This document shows, piece after piece, positions 1-8,397 of a DNA stretch of 64,000 bases (position 1 is the stretch's first letter; each line of letters starts with the position of its first letter). The translations under genes and the position numbers were made by a program. The notes beneath the pieces were generated by a model. The model was not told the origin of the DNA. It saw nothing but the letters and a program-made list of their open reading frames with translations, and did no database searches. The stretch spans positions 2,522,001-2,586,000 of the forward strand of contig NZ_CP114029.1 of the NCBI RefSeq assembly GCF_026898155.1. The letters run 5' to 3'. The stretch is from Jiella pelagia. GTDB lineage: Bacteria; Pseudomonadota; Alphaproteobacteria; Rhizobiales; Rhizobiaceae.

Positions 1-981
1 TCGCCCGACAGGGCGATGTCGGGCCGCGCCGCGCGGATGCGGTCGATCAGCCGCAGATAATCGTCGCCCGTGTGGCGGCGGTTCATGGCTTTCAGAATGG
101 TGTCGGAGCCCGACTGCACCGGCAGGTGCAGATAAGGCATCAGCTCCGGCAGATCGCGATGGGCGGCGATCAGCTCGTCGTCCATGTCGCGGGGATGGGA
201 CGTCGTGTAGCGCAGCCGGTCGAGGCCGGGGATCTCGGCGAGGGCATAGAGCAGCCCGCCGAGGCCGATCGGCCGGCCGGCAGCGTCCTCGCCATGCCAG
301 GCATTGACGTTCTGGCCGAGCAGCGTCGCCTCGCGCACCCCCGCATCGGCGAGGCGGCGCGCCTCGTCGAGGATCTGGGCGAGCGGCCGCGAGACCTCGG
401 CGCCGCGGGTATAGGGGACGACGCAGAAGGTGCAGAACTTGTCGCAGCCTTCCTGCACGGTGAGGAAGGCGGTGACGCCGCGGGCACTGATCTCGCGCTT
501 GCCCGCCTTCGGCAGATGCTCGAACTTGTCCTCGACGGCATAGTCGGTCTCGACCACGCGCTCGCCCTTGTCGACCCGCAGCAGCGCGTCGGGAAGGCGA
601 TGATAGGTTTGCGGCCCGATGACCAGATCGACGACCGGGGCCCGGGCGATGATCTCCCGGCCCTCCGCCTGGGCGACGCAGCCGGCGACGGCGACGCGCA
701 GATCCTTGCCGAGGGCGGCGCGCTCGGCCTTCATCACGCGGATGCGGCCGAGCCTCGGAATAGATCTTTTCGGCCGCCTTTTCGCGGATGTGGCAGGTGT
801 TGAGGAGAACGAGATCGGCGTCCTCCATCGCATCGGTCGCCACATAGCCGCCGTTCGCCAGCGCATCGCCCATGCGCTGGCTGTCGTAGACGTTCATCTG
901 GCAGCCATATGTCTTGATGAAGACCTTGCGCGACCCGGCTCGTTGCGTCGGCGAAATTGTCGCTTGCCTCGTATCGCTCAT
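1..981 (-). CDS. miaB: tRNA-2-methylthio-N6-dimethylallyladenosine synthase MiaB (3' part outside window; one-base discrepancy)
   Basis: Radical-SAM methylthiotransferase that adds the 2-methylthio group to i6A37 in tRNAs reading UNN codons. The N-terminal UPF0004 domain is clear ([17 protein letters not shown] near residue 20, [16 protein letters not shown] near 75), followed by the radical-SAM cluster motif [15 protein letters not shown] and the downstream motifs TSHPRDM and [10 protein letters not shown]. The gene runs off the left edge, so the TRAM domain is missing. The ATG at 979-981 gives the expected N-terminus. The frame breaks at 750-756, where GAGCCTC replaces the GAGCTC that encodes the Glu-Leu of SELGRIR; removing one C restores the family sequence. 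It lies downstream of plsC, rimI and tsaB on the same strand, a usual rhizobial order. About 180 bp without a gene separates it from plsC. Confidence 0.95.
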   Translation of the reverse strand, partial: MSDTRQATISPTQRAGSRKVFIKTYGCQMNVYDSQRMGDALANGGYVATDAMEDADLVLLNTCHIREKAAEKIYSEARPHPRDEGRARRPRQGSARRRRRLRRPGGGPGDHRPGPGRRSGHRAANLSSPSRRAAAGRQGRARGRDRLCRRGQVRASAEGGQARDQCPRRHRLPHRAGRLRQVLHLLRRPLYPRRRGLAAARPDPRRGAPPRRCGGARGDAARPERQCLAWRGRCRPADRPRRAALCPRRDPRPRPAALHDVPSPRHGRRADRRPSRSAGADALSAPAGAVGLRHHSESHEPPPHGRRLSAADRPHPRGAARHRPVGR

Positions 982-1161
982 GCGCCCTTCAGTTCAGGCT
1001 CTCGTTCATTGCGGTCGGACGTTGGAAACGCCCGAAACTCTCGTCCTGCCTCGAGGTCTAACGCCATATATCGACGGCATCGTGACTTTGCGCAAGCACT
1101 GGGGCAGCTTTTCCCTCTCGGGCCAAATGGCACAGCCTGACGCGGTCGCCCGGGAAACACC

Positions 1162-2043
1162 TCACCCGCGTCCGGCGAGGGCATTCGCCAGGAGCCGCCT
1201 GACGGTCTCCTCGGCGGTACGGGCGACCACCTTGCGATCGGACGTGCCGGTGAAGGTCAGCGGTTCGCCGAAGACGACCGTCGCATCGATCGCGCCTTCC
1301 TTGAGGAAGGCGAGGAGATGCGGCGCGAGTTCGACATCCCCCGGCCAGGCCGCCACCGGTCGAAAGAAGCGGCCGAGCGGCAGGCCGTTCGCGTGGGTAT
1401 AGGCGACGGCGACGGGCTGGACCAGCACCGAACCGGAGGTGGAATCGCGCAGCGCCATCTGGGCGGCGCCGAACAAAGCGGTCCGGAACGGCAAAACCTC
1501 GTTGCCGTCCGACGTCGTGCCCTCGGCGAACAGCACCATGGCGTCGCCTTCCGAGAGGCGCTCGGCGATCTGCGAGGCGTGGCGGCCGGTGCGCCCGCGC
1601 GCCTCGCGCTCGACGAAGACGGTGCGCTGGAGTTTCGCCAGAAGGCCGAAGGCCGGCCAGGTCATGACTTCCGCCTTGGCGATGAAGGAGAGGGGCATCA
1701 CCCGGCCGAGCACCATGATGTCAGACCAGGACTGGTGGTTCGAGACGAGCAGCAGCGGACGCCCGATCGCCGGCTCTCCCACCACTGTCACCTTCACCCC
1801 GGCGACGCGGCAGGCGACGACGTGCCAGAGATGCGGAAGCTTCCTCTGAAGCGGCCAGCCGCGGCGCATGGCAAGCGCCTGCAGCGGCCAGAGCAGCAGC
1901 GTCTGCGCGACGAGGACGAAGGCGACGAAGGCGACACGTAACCGGGCGATCATGAGGGCTCGGTCTGGCGGCGCAGTGTCGGGCGGGACATGGCTGGGCT
2001 GCTGGGTTTGGAAGAAGTCATCGGGCTCATGCGCCCTCGCCAC
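1162..2043 (-). CDS. plsC: 1-acyl-sn-glycerol-3-phosphate acyltransferase (PlsC family)
   Basis: Inner-membrane acyltransferase that converts lysophosphatidic acid to phosphatidic acid, or acylates a related lysolipid. The protein has 293 residues. A hydrophobic segment near residues 32-60 anchors it. The catalytic NHxxxxD motif appears as NHQSWSD near residue 100, followed by FVERE and the phosphate-binding FAEGTTSDG. The start 5 bases after the rimI stop is preferred; an internal ATG at 1953 (MIARLRV) would drop about 30 polar residues and is a possible alternative. It sits between rimI and miaB in what looks like one operon. Family is certain; the exact acyl acceptor cannot be read from sequence. 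Confidence 0.9.
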   Translation of the reverse strand: MARAHEPDDFFQTQQPSHVPPDTAPPDRALMIARLRVAFVAFVLVAQTLLLWPLQALAMRRGWPLQRKLPHLWHVVACRVAGVKVTVVGEPAIGRPLLLVSNHQSWSDIMVLGRVMPLSFIAKAEVMTWPAFGLLAKLQRTVFVEREARGRTGRHASQIAERLSEGDAMVLFAEGTTSDGNEVLPFRTALFGAAQMALRDSTSGSVLVQPVAVAYTHANGLPLGRFFRPVAAWPGDVELAPHLLAFLKEGAIDATVVFGEPLTFTGTSDRKVVARTAEETVRRLLANALAGRG

Positions 2044-2047
2044 CCGT

Positions 2048-2518
2048 TCAGCGAGACAGGCTCCGTTTCAGGGTGAGGGCGCTGGTCCGCCGACCATCGG
2101 GATGGCGATAATAGGCGGGACGTCGCCCCACTTCCTCGAAACGCAGGCGCTTGTAAAGCCTCAAGGCCGCCTCGTTCTCCTCGTCGACTTCGAGAAACAG
2201 CGAATGCGCCCGCTCGGCATAGAGCTTCTGCAGCACGTGATCCATCAGCAGGCGGCCGATGCCGGCTCGGCGACTGCGCGGCGCGACGGTGATCGTCAGG
2301 ATCTCGGCCTCGCCGCCGATGTTGCGCGCCAGGACGAAGCCGAGCGGGCCCGCCTGGGGAGCGCCGAGATGCCGCGCGACATAGCCGAAGCTGCCCCGCT
2401 GGGCCAGAAGCGTGCCGAGTTCGTCGCCCGACCAGGGCTGGTCGAAGGCTTCGCTGTGAAGTTCGGCGGCCGCGTCAAGGAGACTCGTCGGTGAGTTCGG
2501 TGACCACCGGCTCGCCAT
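2048..2518 (-). CDS. rimI: ribosomal protein S18 alanine N-acetyltransferase RimI
   Basis: GNAT-fold acetyltransferase, 156 residues, the usual RimI length. It acetylates the N-terminal alanine of ribosomal protein S18. The acetyl-CoA binding loop RRAGIG follows the beta-strand ILTITVAP, and the C-terminal LEVDEENEAALRLYKRLRFEEVGRR with YYRHPDG is characteristic of RimI. It follows tsaB on the same strand, as in many bacteria, where tsaB and rimI are linked through translation functions. The start region overlaps a short tryptophan-rich reading frame (2475-2576). Confidence 0.93.
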   Translation of the reverse strand: MASRWSPNSPTSLLDAAAELHSEAFDQPWSGDELGTLLAQRGSFGYVARHLGAPQAGPLGFVLARNIGGEAEILTITVAPRSRRAGIGRLLMDHVLQKLYAERAHSLFLEVDEENEAALRLYKRLRFEEVGRRPAYYRHPDGRRTSALTLKRSLSR

Positions 2519-2576
2519 GGCCGAGGAAAGTCTCGAGCCAGCTCGCTGTCCAGACCCAAGGCAAGAACCAATACAT
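2475..2576 (-). CDS. putative 33-residue tryptophan-rich small protein overlapping the start of rimI
   Basis: Short frame starting MYWFLPWVWTASW and ending in TDESP. It has three Trp and a hydrophobic first half, suggesting a membrane-associated peptide. A strong Shine-Dalgarno (GGGAGG, with 8 bases between GGAGG and the ATG) precedes it, better than the one before rimI. Its last 44 bases overlap the first codons of rimI in another frame, so it may couple translation from tsaB to rimI. No family is recognised. The 188-base tsaB-rimI gap is otherwise empty. It could be a chance frame. Confidence 0.4.
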   Translation of the reverse strand: MYWFLPWVWTASWLETFLGHGEPVVTELTDESP

Positions 2577-2706
2577 GACGCGATCCTCCCACCGCCAGCC
2601 CGCTACCACCCTTTGAAGATGCGATCGAGCGATGCATCGGTGGATACGCCGGACGCTATCGCCGGCGGGCTCTTTCACTCCATCCACTATGATATCCGAC
2701 AGTCGA

Positions 2707-3459
2707 TTAGGGAATGCTTTCCGTCCGCTCGCCGCGCAGCGATGGCGCAGAGGAAGGCTTGGCGTCGGCACTCCTCAGATAGAGCGGACGCGGCGGCTCC
2801 CCCGTCGCCGCGAGGGCGCCGAGCCGGGCGAGGATTTCCGGGTCGATCCGATCCGTGTCGCCGACGATCATCGTTTCGGTGCCGGAGAGATTGGCTTCGG
2901 CGATCGCCGCGCCGCTGCCGACGAGGCGGAGCGGGTTGCCGGGCTGGCGAAATCCCGGATGCAAAGATTCGGCGGGCCCGGCGACAAATGCCGCGAGCCG
3001 TGACGGCTGAAGCGCGGAGGGCCCGGCGCTCATTCGTCCGTCGCCCGACAACAGCGCCGCATAGACTTCGCCCCGCCGGGCGTCGATCACGGCAAGGATC
3101 GGCGACCCATTCGCGCCCGCCTCCTTGCTGGCGAAGGCGCCCTTCGCGAGGGCCTCCAGCGTCGAGACGCCGAGCGCCGGGATGTCGAGGGCCAGCGCGA
3201 GGCCGCGCGCCGCCGCGACGCCGACGCGGATGCCGGTGAAGGAGCCGGGGCCGGTGGTGACGACGATGCGGGCCAGGTCGCCATAGGTGGCGCCGGCCTC
3301 AGTCAGAACGTCGTCGATGACGCCGGTGAGGCGCTCCGCATGGCCGGTGCCGATGTCGGGCTCGGCGCTCGCCAGCAACCGGCCCTCGCCGGACGGATCG
3401 AAGACGGCGGCCGTGCAGCGGGCGAAGGCGGTGTCGAGGGCGAGGATCAGCGGTGGCAT
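2707..3459 (-). CDS. tsaB: tRNA threonylcarbamoyladenosine biosynthesis protein TsaB
   Basis: Non-catalytic ASKHA-fold partner of TsaD/TsaE in t6A37 formation on ANN-decoding tRNAs. Residue 7 onward reads LALDTAFARCTAAV, and the signature TTGPGSFTGIRVG lies near residue 68, with VIDARRGEVYAAL further on. Length 250 is slightly above the typical 220-230, with a polar C-terminal tail. It is the first core gene of the minus-strand run tsaB-rimI-plsC-miaB. A VapC-like toxin gene lies 63 bases upstream. Confidence 0.93.
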   Translation of the reverse strand: MPPLILALDTAFARCTAAVFDPSGEGRLLASAEPDIGTGHAERLTGVIDDVLTEAGATYGDLARIVVTTGPGSFTGIRVGVAAARGLALALDIPALGVSTLEALAKGAFASKEAGANGSPILAVIDARRGEVYAALLSGDGRMSAGPSALQPSRLAAFVAGPAESLHPGFRQPGNPLRLVGSGAAIAEANLSGTETMIVGDTDRIDPEILARLGALAATGEPPRPLYLRSADAKPSSAPSLRGERTESIP

Positions 3460-3522
3460 GGTGGTCTCGGGGAACGGGCTACAAGCATTTCCGCGGCTTG
3501 AACTGGCAGGTTGAGACGGTTG

Positions 3523-3906
3523 TCAGATAACTGCCGGGATGTCGGTCTTTGAGAAGTCGCTCCCGATGTAGAGAAGCGCGCATTCATGCCGTTCGGCAAG
3601 CTCATACGCGAAACAGTCGCTATAGTTGAGTTTGGCCGGGTGGAAGCCCTTGCCCCATCGGGCATATGCGTTCGCCGCGCGTTCAGCAGCGGTCCGATCG
3701 ACCGCAGCCACCTCCGGGTCGATGTCTGCGATCAGTTTTTCCATCTGAGAACCGAACCCTCGCCGGGCGGCAACGATCAGCGCTTCTGCAAGGGTGCCGC
3801 CGAAAACAAGGACGCGGTCGGCCCGTTCCAGCGCATCGGTGCAAGCCTCCGCTTCAGGTTCGGCGAGGAGAATTCCCATCAGTGCGGAGGTGTCCAGCAC
3901 GATCAA
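3523..3906 (-). CDS. PIN-domain toxin (VapC family)
   Basis: A 127-residue PIN-domain endoribonuclease of the type II toxin class. Acidic active-site candidates are D5 (VLDTSALM), E41 (GGTLAEALI), the Asp of NYSDCFAY and the Asp of GSDFSKTD, which matches the four-acid VapC pattern. VapC toxins cleave tRNAs or rRNA. It overlaps by 4 bases with the upstream antitoxin gene on the same strand, the usual coupled arrangement. The module is inserted upstream of tsaB. Confidence 0.88.
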   Translation of the reverse strand: MIVLDTSALMGILLAEPEAEACTDALERADRVLVFGGTLAEALIVAARRGFGSQMEKLIADIDPEVAAVDRTAAERAANAYARWGKGFHPAKLNYSDCFAYELAERHECALLYIGSDFSKTDIPAVI

Positions 3907-4160
3907 GCCGGAAGGCCGTTCTCATCGTAGAGAAAGTCTTGGCTGCGAGCCGCGGACGGTCCGGGTGAAGCCTTGGCCCGGACTTCGGCCTGCAGCGCTT
4001 TGATCATGTCCCGGTCGATCGTCCGTTTCTTCCCATTCTCGACGAGAAGCAGCCGGGCGACCGCTTCGTCACCACGCGTCAGGATGACCTCCTCGCCAGC
4101 GGCGGTCCTCTCGGCGAGATCGTCCAGTCGGCGCTCGGCCTCAGCAATCGAAACTTTCAT
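3903..4160 (-). CDS. antitoxin of Phd/YefM-like type, partner of the PIN toxin
   Basis: 85-residue protein. Its N-terminus (MKVSIAEAERRLDDLAERTAAGEEVILTR) resembles the Phd/YefM DNA-binding fold, in which an Asp/Glu-rich helix precedes the strand VILTRGDEAVARL. The C-terminal tail, SQDFLYDENGLPA, matches the short toxin-wrapping segment of VapB antitoxins paired with PIN toxins. It precedes the toxin gene with an ATGA-type overlap. It probably represses its own promoter, which would lie in 4161-4269; no operator is obvious there. Confidence 0.85.
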   Translation of the reverse strand: MKVSIAEAERRLDDLAERTAAGEEVILTRGDEAVARLLLVENGKKRTIDRDMIKALQAEVRAKASPGPSAARSQDFLYDENGLPA

Positions 4161-4269
4161 CTGCTTGGCCTTTCAAACGGGAGGAGAGTGCGGGGCGCGG
4201 GATCGCGGGTGACACTACAACAATCGGTAAGCGTTGCACCAATCGGAAGCGCCGCGGACTCTCGACCCG

Positions 4270-4842
4270 TTAAGCCGCCTCGACGGCCTCGACCGACTGC
4301 ACTTCCGGCACGAAGTGGCGCAACAGGTTCTGGATGCCGTGCTTCAGCGTCGCAGTCGAGGACGGGCAGCCGGCGCAGGCGCCGCGCATGTTGAGGTAGA
4401 CCGTGCCGTCCTTGAAGCCGCGGAAGGTGATGTCGCCGCCGTCCTGGGCGACGGCCGGGCGCACCCGGGTTTCCAGCAGTTCCTTGATCGTCGCCACGGT
4501 ATTCTCGTCGCCGGCCTCGAAGAACTCGTCGCCCTCGCTGACGGTCGATGCCCCGGACGGTGCCATGACCGGCTCGCCGGCCATGAAGTGCTCCATCAGA
4601 CTGGCGAGGATCGCCGGCTTCAGATGCTGCCACTCAGCGGTGCTCTTCGTCACGGTGACGAAGTCGTAGCCGAAGAAGACGCTGGAAACCTCGGGGATCG
4701 CCATCAGCCGGGCCGCCAAGGGGGAACGCGCCTCGGCATCCTCCATCGAGGAGAATTCCTCGGTGCCGCGCTCCACGACCACGCGGCCAGGCAGGAACTT
4801 CAGGGTTGCGGGATTGGGGGTCACTTCGGTCTGGATGAACAT
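4270..4842 (-). CDS. NifU-like Fe-S cluster scaffold/carrier protein (Nfu type)
   Basis: 190-residue protein with an N-terminal Nfu_N domain (MFIQTEVTPNPATLKFLPGR) and a C-terminal NifU domain carrying the CxxC motif (GACAGCPSS near residue 155) that binds a 4Fe-4S cluster for delivery to client enzymes. The start at 4842 is chosen because MFIQTEVTPNP is the conserved N-terminus of alphaproteobacterial and mitochondrial Nfu proteins; longer in-frame extensions are not conserved in kind. Clients in this window include MiaB, PqqE and 6-phosphogluconate dehydratase, all Fe-S enzymes. Confidence 0.93.
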   Translation of the reverse strand: MFIQTEVTPNPATLKFLPGRVVVERGTEEFSSMEDAEARSPLAARLMAIPEVSSVFFGYDFVTVTKSTAEWQHLKPAILASLMEHFMAGEPVMAPSGASTVSEGDEFFEAGDENTVATIKELLETRVRPAVAQDGGDITFRGFKDGTVYLNMRGACAGCPSSTATLKHGIQNLLRHFVPEVQSVEAVEAA

Positions 4843-5056
4843 CGTCTTTAACCTCTCGCCGGCCGGCCGGTCGTTTGGCCCGGGCGCTCTTTTGAATTGT
4901 TCCAAGGATATCTGTCTTCGGCCGTCACGGCAAGAAATGGGGATTCCGGCGGCCGATGTCAGCAGGCGGACGGGGCGGGTTTCGTCCGGCATGATCGATC
5001 GGGCCCATCCTTCCGGCCTCGTCGAGCAACATGCAGCCGATTGCGAGAAAGATCGC

Positions 5057-5548
5057 TCAGCAAAGGCTGATGATTTCCTCGTCGGTCAGCGAGGCGGGCA
5101 CGATCGTCACCGGGATCGGGAAGGCCGCGCCCTTGCCGGCGACGGCCGAGACCAGCGGGCCCGGCCCTTCTCCGGCCTCGCCGGCGGCGAGGACCAGGAT
5201 GGCGATCTCCCGATCGGCCTCGATCTGGGCATGGATCTCCTCGATGATCTTGCCTTCGCGGATCACCCCCTCCGGCTCGATGCCGACGACCTCGCGCAAA
5301 TCCTCGGCGACCTTGGCGAGGGCATTTTCCGCCTCCTCCTGGGCCTCTGCCCGCATCAGCTTTTCGACGCCCAGCCAGTGCTGGAAGTCGGCTGGCTCGA
5401 TGACGAACAGCAGCACCGCGCCGCCGCCGCTCGCCTTGGCGCGATAGGCGGCGTAGGAGGCAGCCCGGGTGCATTCGGGCGTGCCGTCGATGATCGCCAG
5501 GAACTTGCGCTTGCCGCCCGCTTCGCGGCCAATCCGTTGTGAAACCAT
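5057..5548 (-). CDS. universal stress protein (UspA family)
   Basis: About 163 residues from the ATG at 5548. FLAIIDGTPECTRAASYAA is the Usp beta1-alpha1 core, and the later strand-rich segment (IAILVLAAGEAGEGPGPLVSAV) corresponds to the region around the nucleotide-binding loop, although the classic GxxGxxxxGS signature is only loosely present. It may therefore be a non-ATP-binding member. It is a single gene between the Nfu gene and a ParE-like toxin, all on the minus strand. The functional role is unknown beyond stress association. Confidence 0.85.
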   Translation of the reverse strand: MVSQRIGREAGGKRKFLAIIDGTPECTRAASYAAYRAKASGGGAVLLFVIEPADFQHWLGVEKLMRAEAQEEAENALAKVAEDLREVVGIEPEGVIREGKIIEEIHAQIEADREIAILVLAAGEAGEGPGPLVSAVAGKGAAFPIPVTIVPASLTDEEIISLC

Positions 5549-5620
5549 GGATGCTAAAATGGCCGGAGTGGAGGCCGGGGGCAAGGTGGAGGTGGTGAAG
5601 CTCGGCGATCTACCGACTTT

Positions 5621-5908
5621 CTAGGAGCCCTCGAACGGATCTTTGCGCCGTTGATGTCGGACGTCGAGCACGACCAGATCGGAACCGACGATCCGGTAAT
5701 GCACGCAATACGACGTTCGCAGAACGAGTTTCTGCCGTACGCCTGCAGATCTTGTTGGTCGTCCGATCGAGTTTCGCGCCAGAAGCGCGATGGCGTCGCT
5801 GATCCGTTTCTCCAATGTGAGGGCCGCTGGCTCGTTGCGGGCGGCGAGGTAGGAGAGGGCTTCGTCGAATTCCCGGAGAGCTTTCGTCTCCCAGACGATT
5901 CGCCTCAT
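5621..5908 (-). CDS. RelE/ParE-family toxin
   Basis: 95-residue basic protein with the RelE/ParE fold: IVWETKALREFDEALSYL at the N-terminus, LEKRISDAIALLARN in the helix, VLRTSYCVHYRI near residue 67 and the C-terminal strand LVVLDVRHQRRKDP. ParE members poison gyrase, RelE members cleave mRNA; sequence alone does not decide. It overlaps the upstream antitoxin gene by 4 bases. Confidence 0.88.
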   Translation of the reverse strand: MRRIVWETKALREFDEALSYLAARNEPAALTLEKRISDAIALLARNSIGRPTRSAGVRQKLVLRTSYCVHYRIVGSDLVVLDVRHQRRKDPFEGS

Positions 5909-6168
5909 TCGGCGGCGTCGCGGCTCGCCTGAGCGATCGTGCGGCGAAGTTGCTCACGTGCCTCCTCATGAGGGATCACGTTGCCGGCCTCGGCATTTTG
6001 CAGCCGCTCCTGCAACTCGCGGATCTCCGCAATCTCGGAATCGAAATGATCCTCGAGCATGACCTCCAGATAGACCTCGGGCGGATGCCCCGAGGCATCG
6101 CAGAGCGCGCGGAGCCTCTTCGCGGTCGAACCTTCGAGAGTAATCGTCAGCTTTTCCCCGGCCATCAT
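5905..6168 (-). CDS. antitoxin of the ParE/RelE-like module
   Basis: 87-residue protein. The first part ([22 protein letters not shown]) looks like a ribbon-helix-helix strand and helix, and the rest is a charged helix ([18 protein letters not shown]) that would wrap the toxin. It lies immediately before the toxin with overlapping stop and start codons. Two ATG codons in tandem at the start make either usable. The pair sits between trpS and the universal stress gene. Confidence 0.82.
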   Translation of the reverse strand: MMAGEKLTITLEGSTAKRLRALCDASGHPPEVYLEVMLEDHFDSEIAEIRELQERLQNAEAGNVIPHEEAREQLRRTIAQASRDAAE

Positions 6169-6247
6169 GGTTCTCCCGCTGGACCTTCGGGACCAACATA
6201 ACGCCGAATGGCGAGGCCCGCCACGGCTTGGCCGCGAAGGCGCCGGG

Positions 6248-7313
6248 TCACTGCAGGAAGCCGACGATCTCCTTCACATCGGCCATCGTCTTCTCGGCGA
6301 TGGCGCCGGCCCGCTCGCCGCCGTCCTTCAAGACCGCGTCGATATGGCCGGGATCGTCGATCAGCCGGCGCATCTCGGCGTTGATCGGGGCGAGCCTTTC
6401 GACCGCGAGGCTCGGCCAGCGCCGGCTTGAACTCGGAGAACTGCCGGCCGCCGAATTCCGTGAGCACCTCGGCCTTGGTCGTCTCGGCCAGCGCGGCATA
6501 GATGCCGACGAGATTGTCGGCTTCGGCTCGGCCGGCGAGCCCGGCGGTCTCCGAGGGCAGGGCGTCCGGATCGGTCTTGGCCTTCTTGATCTTGCGGGCG
6601 ATCTGGTCGGCGTCGTCGGTGAGGTTGATGCGCGAGAGGTCCGAGGGATCGGACTTCGACATCTTCTTCGAGCCGTCCTTGAGGCTCATGATCCGGGTCG
6701 CGGGGCCCTCAATCATCGGCTCGGTGAGCGGGAAATAGCCGTTCACCGTCTCTTCGCCCATCGGGATCGGCGTGCCGAGGCCGGCCGCGGCGATCCTGTC
6801 CGAAAAGTCGTTGTTGAACTTTATGGCGATGTCGCGGGTCAGCTCGATGTGCTGCTTCTGGTCGTCGCCGACGGGCACGTGGGTGGCGCGATAAAGCAGA
6901 ATGTCGGCGGCCATCAGGCTGGGATAGGCGAGGAGGCCGAGCGAGGCGTTCTCGCGGTCCTTGCCGGCCTTGTCCTTGAACTGGGTCATCCGGTTCATCC
7001 AGCCGATGCGGGCGACGCAGTTGAAGATCCAGGCGAGCTCGGCATGGCCGGAGACCCGGCTCTGGTTGAAGACGATGTGGCGCTTCGGATCGATGCCGGC
7101 GGCAAGGAAGGCCGCGGTAATCGAGCGGATCTGGCCCTTCAGATCCTCATGGACGAGCTGAGCCGTGATCGAATGGAGATCGACCACGCAATAGATGCAG
7201 TCCTGGCTCTCCTGCAGGGCGACGAATTTCTTGATCGCGCCGAGATAGTTGCCGAGATGCAGGTTCCCGGTCGGCTGCACGCCGGAAAAGACGCGGGGGG
7301 AGATGGCGTTCAT
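6248..7313 (-). CDS. trpS: tryptophanyl-tRNA synthetase (one-base discrepancy)
   Basis: Class I aminoacyl-tRNA synthetase charging tRNA-Trp. The HIGH-equivalent is GNLHLGN near residue 18, and the KMSKS loop is intact ([14 protein letters not shown]). The ATG at 7313 gives the usual N-terminus, [15 protein letters not shown]. At 6407-6413 GAGGCTC stands where GAGCTC would encode Glu-Leu (minus strand) in [13 protein letters not shown]; without the extra base the protein continues to [11 protein letters not shown] and a stop at 6248, about 354 residues, normal for TrpS. An intact GAGCTC occurs in the same gene at 7035-7040. As an essential enzyme it must be functional, so the break is very probably a sequence error. 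Confidence 0.95.
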
Positions 7314-7434
7314 GGGGGCGGCTCCGAGCGGCGGGGCGTCACTGATTTTGCCGGGCCTTATGGCGGAGGGCGGGGCAGCGATCAAGCACGGCGCGGCAAC
7401 GAGCATGAAGCCTTCATCCGTTCGGCCGTGACCC

Positions 7435-7463
7435 TTGCGCAAATCCGCCCGCTCGCGTATGAG
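7435..7463 (+). promoter_or_regulatory. candidate sigma-70 promoter for rpmI-rplT
   Basis: TTGCGC (7435-7440) and TATGAG (7458-7463) are separated by 17 bases, a plausible alphaproteobacterial housekeeping promoter, about 150 bases before rpmI. The remaining divergent trpS-rpmI intergenic stretch (7314-7611) shows no other clear element. Inferred from spacing only. Confidence 0.4.
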
Positions 7464-7611
7464 ACCCGCGTTCAGACGAGAGCCGGCCGGCAGGGCATGC
7501 CGTGGCGGCTCCAAATGCTGTTCGCGACACTTCCTTTGAGAGAAGGCAGTCAGGTCGGCGCCGAGAGGCGGCGGACCTTCAAGTCGCGATCCTCTTAATC
7601 AGGAGAGCAAA

Positions 7612-7812
7612 ATGCCCAAGATGAAGACCAAGGCAAGCGCCAAGAAGCGCTTCCGCATGACCGCCAACGGCCACGTCAAGGCCGGTGCCGCCGGCAAGCG
7701 CCACGGCATGATCAAACGCTCCAACGACTTCATTCGCGACGCGCGCGGCACGATGATTTTGTCGAAGCCCGACGAGCGGATCGTCAAGACCTACATGCCC
7801 TACAACCGCTGA
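7612..7812 (+). CDS. rpmI: 50S ribosomal protein L35
   Basis: 66-residue basic protein with the L35 signature ([14 protein letters not shown], then [10 protein letters not shown]). Preceded by AGGAGAG at ideal distance. It forms a two-gene unit with rplT, 43 bases downstream, as in nearly all bacteria; infC is not adjacent here. Confidence 0.98.
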   Translation: MPKMKTKASAKKRFRMTANGHVKAGAAGKRHGMIKRSNDFIRDARGTMILSKPDERIVKTYMPYNR

Positions 7813-7855
7813 GCGGCGTGTTTCCGGCATTCTAGAGATTTCAGGAGTTTAGATC

Positions 7856-8275
7856 ATGGCACGCGTCAAGCGGGGCGTTACGTCCCACGCCAAGCACAAG
7901 AAGGTTCTCAAGCAGGCCAAGGGTTTCTACGGCCGCCGCAAGAACACCATCCGCACCGCCAAGGCCGCCGTCGACCGGTCGAAGCAGTATGCGACCCGCG
8001 ACCGCAAGGTTCGCAAGCGCAACTTCCGCGCCCTGTGGATCCAGCGCATCAACGCCGCCGTCCGCGAGCATGGCCTGACCTATGGCCGCTTCATCGACGG
8101 TCTCGCCAAGGCCGGCATCGAGGTCGACCGCAAGGTTCTGTCGGACATCGCGATCCACGAGCCGGAGGCGTTCGCGGCGCTCTGCGAGCAGGCCAAGGCC
8201 GCACTCGCCTATCTCAAGGAAAGCGAGTTTCCGAACGCCTACGAGCGGGCGGTCGGAGAGAAGCGCGCGGCCTAA
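7856..8275 (+). CDS. rplT: 50S ribosomal protein L20
   Basis: 139-residue 23S rRNA-binding assembly protein. The N-terminus [19 protein letters not shown] and the core [20 protein letters not shown] and [19 protein letters not shown] are canonical. The ribosome binding site is CAGGAG. A Rho-independent terminator follows, so rpmI-rplT is likely one short transcript, with pheS downstream under its own control. Confidence 0.98.
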   Translation: MARVKRGVTSHAKHKKVLKQAKGFYGRRKNTIRTAKAAVDRSKQYATRDRKVRKRNFRALWIQRINAAVREHGLTYGRFIDGLAKAGIEVDRKVLSDIAIHEPEAFAALCEQAKAALAYLKESEFPNAYERAVGEKRAA

Positions 8276-8302
8276 GTCTTACGGCCGGTTTTTCCATCGA
8301 AG

Positions 8303-8336
8303 AGGCCCGCGCGGTTCACCCGCGGCGGGCCTTTTT
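8303..8336 (+). terminator. Rho-independent terminator after rplT
   Basis: A GC-rich inverted repeat (AGGCCCGC ... GCGGGCCT, with internal GCGG/CCCGC pairing) followed directly by TTTTT, 28 bases after the rplT stop. Confidence 0.85.
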
Positions 8337-8397
8337 GCGTCATGACGGCGCTGTCGCCCTGTGCGACAAGGCGGCATCAAGAGACAAGAGGTGACAG

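Noticed and set aside
6228..7598. 456-codon open frame antisense to trpS
   Set aside because: Mirror frame of trpS, without domain resemblance.
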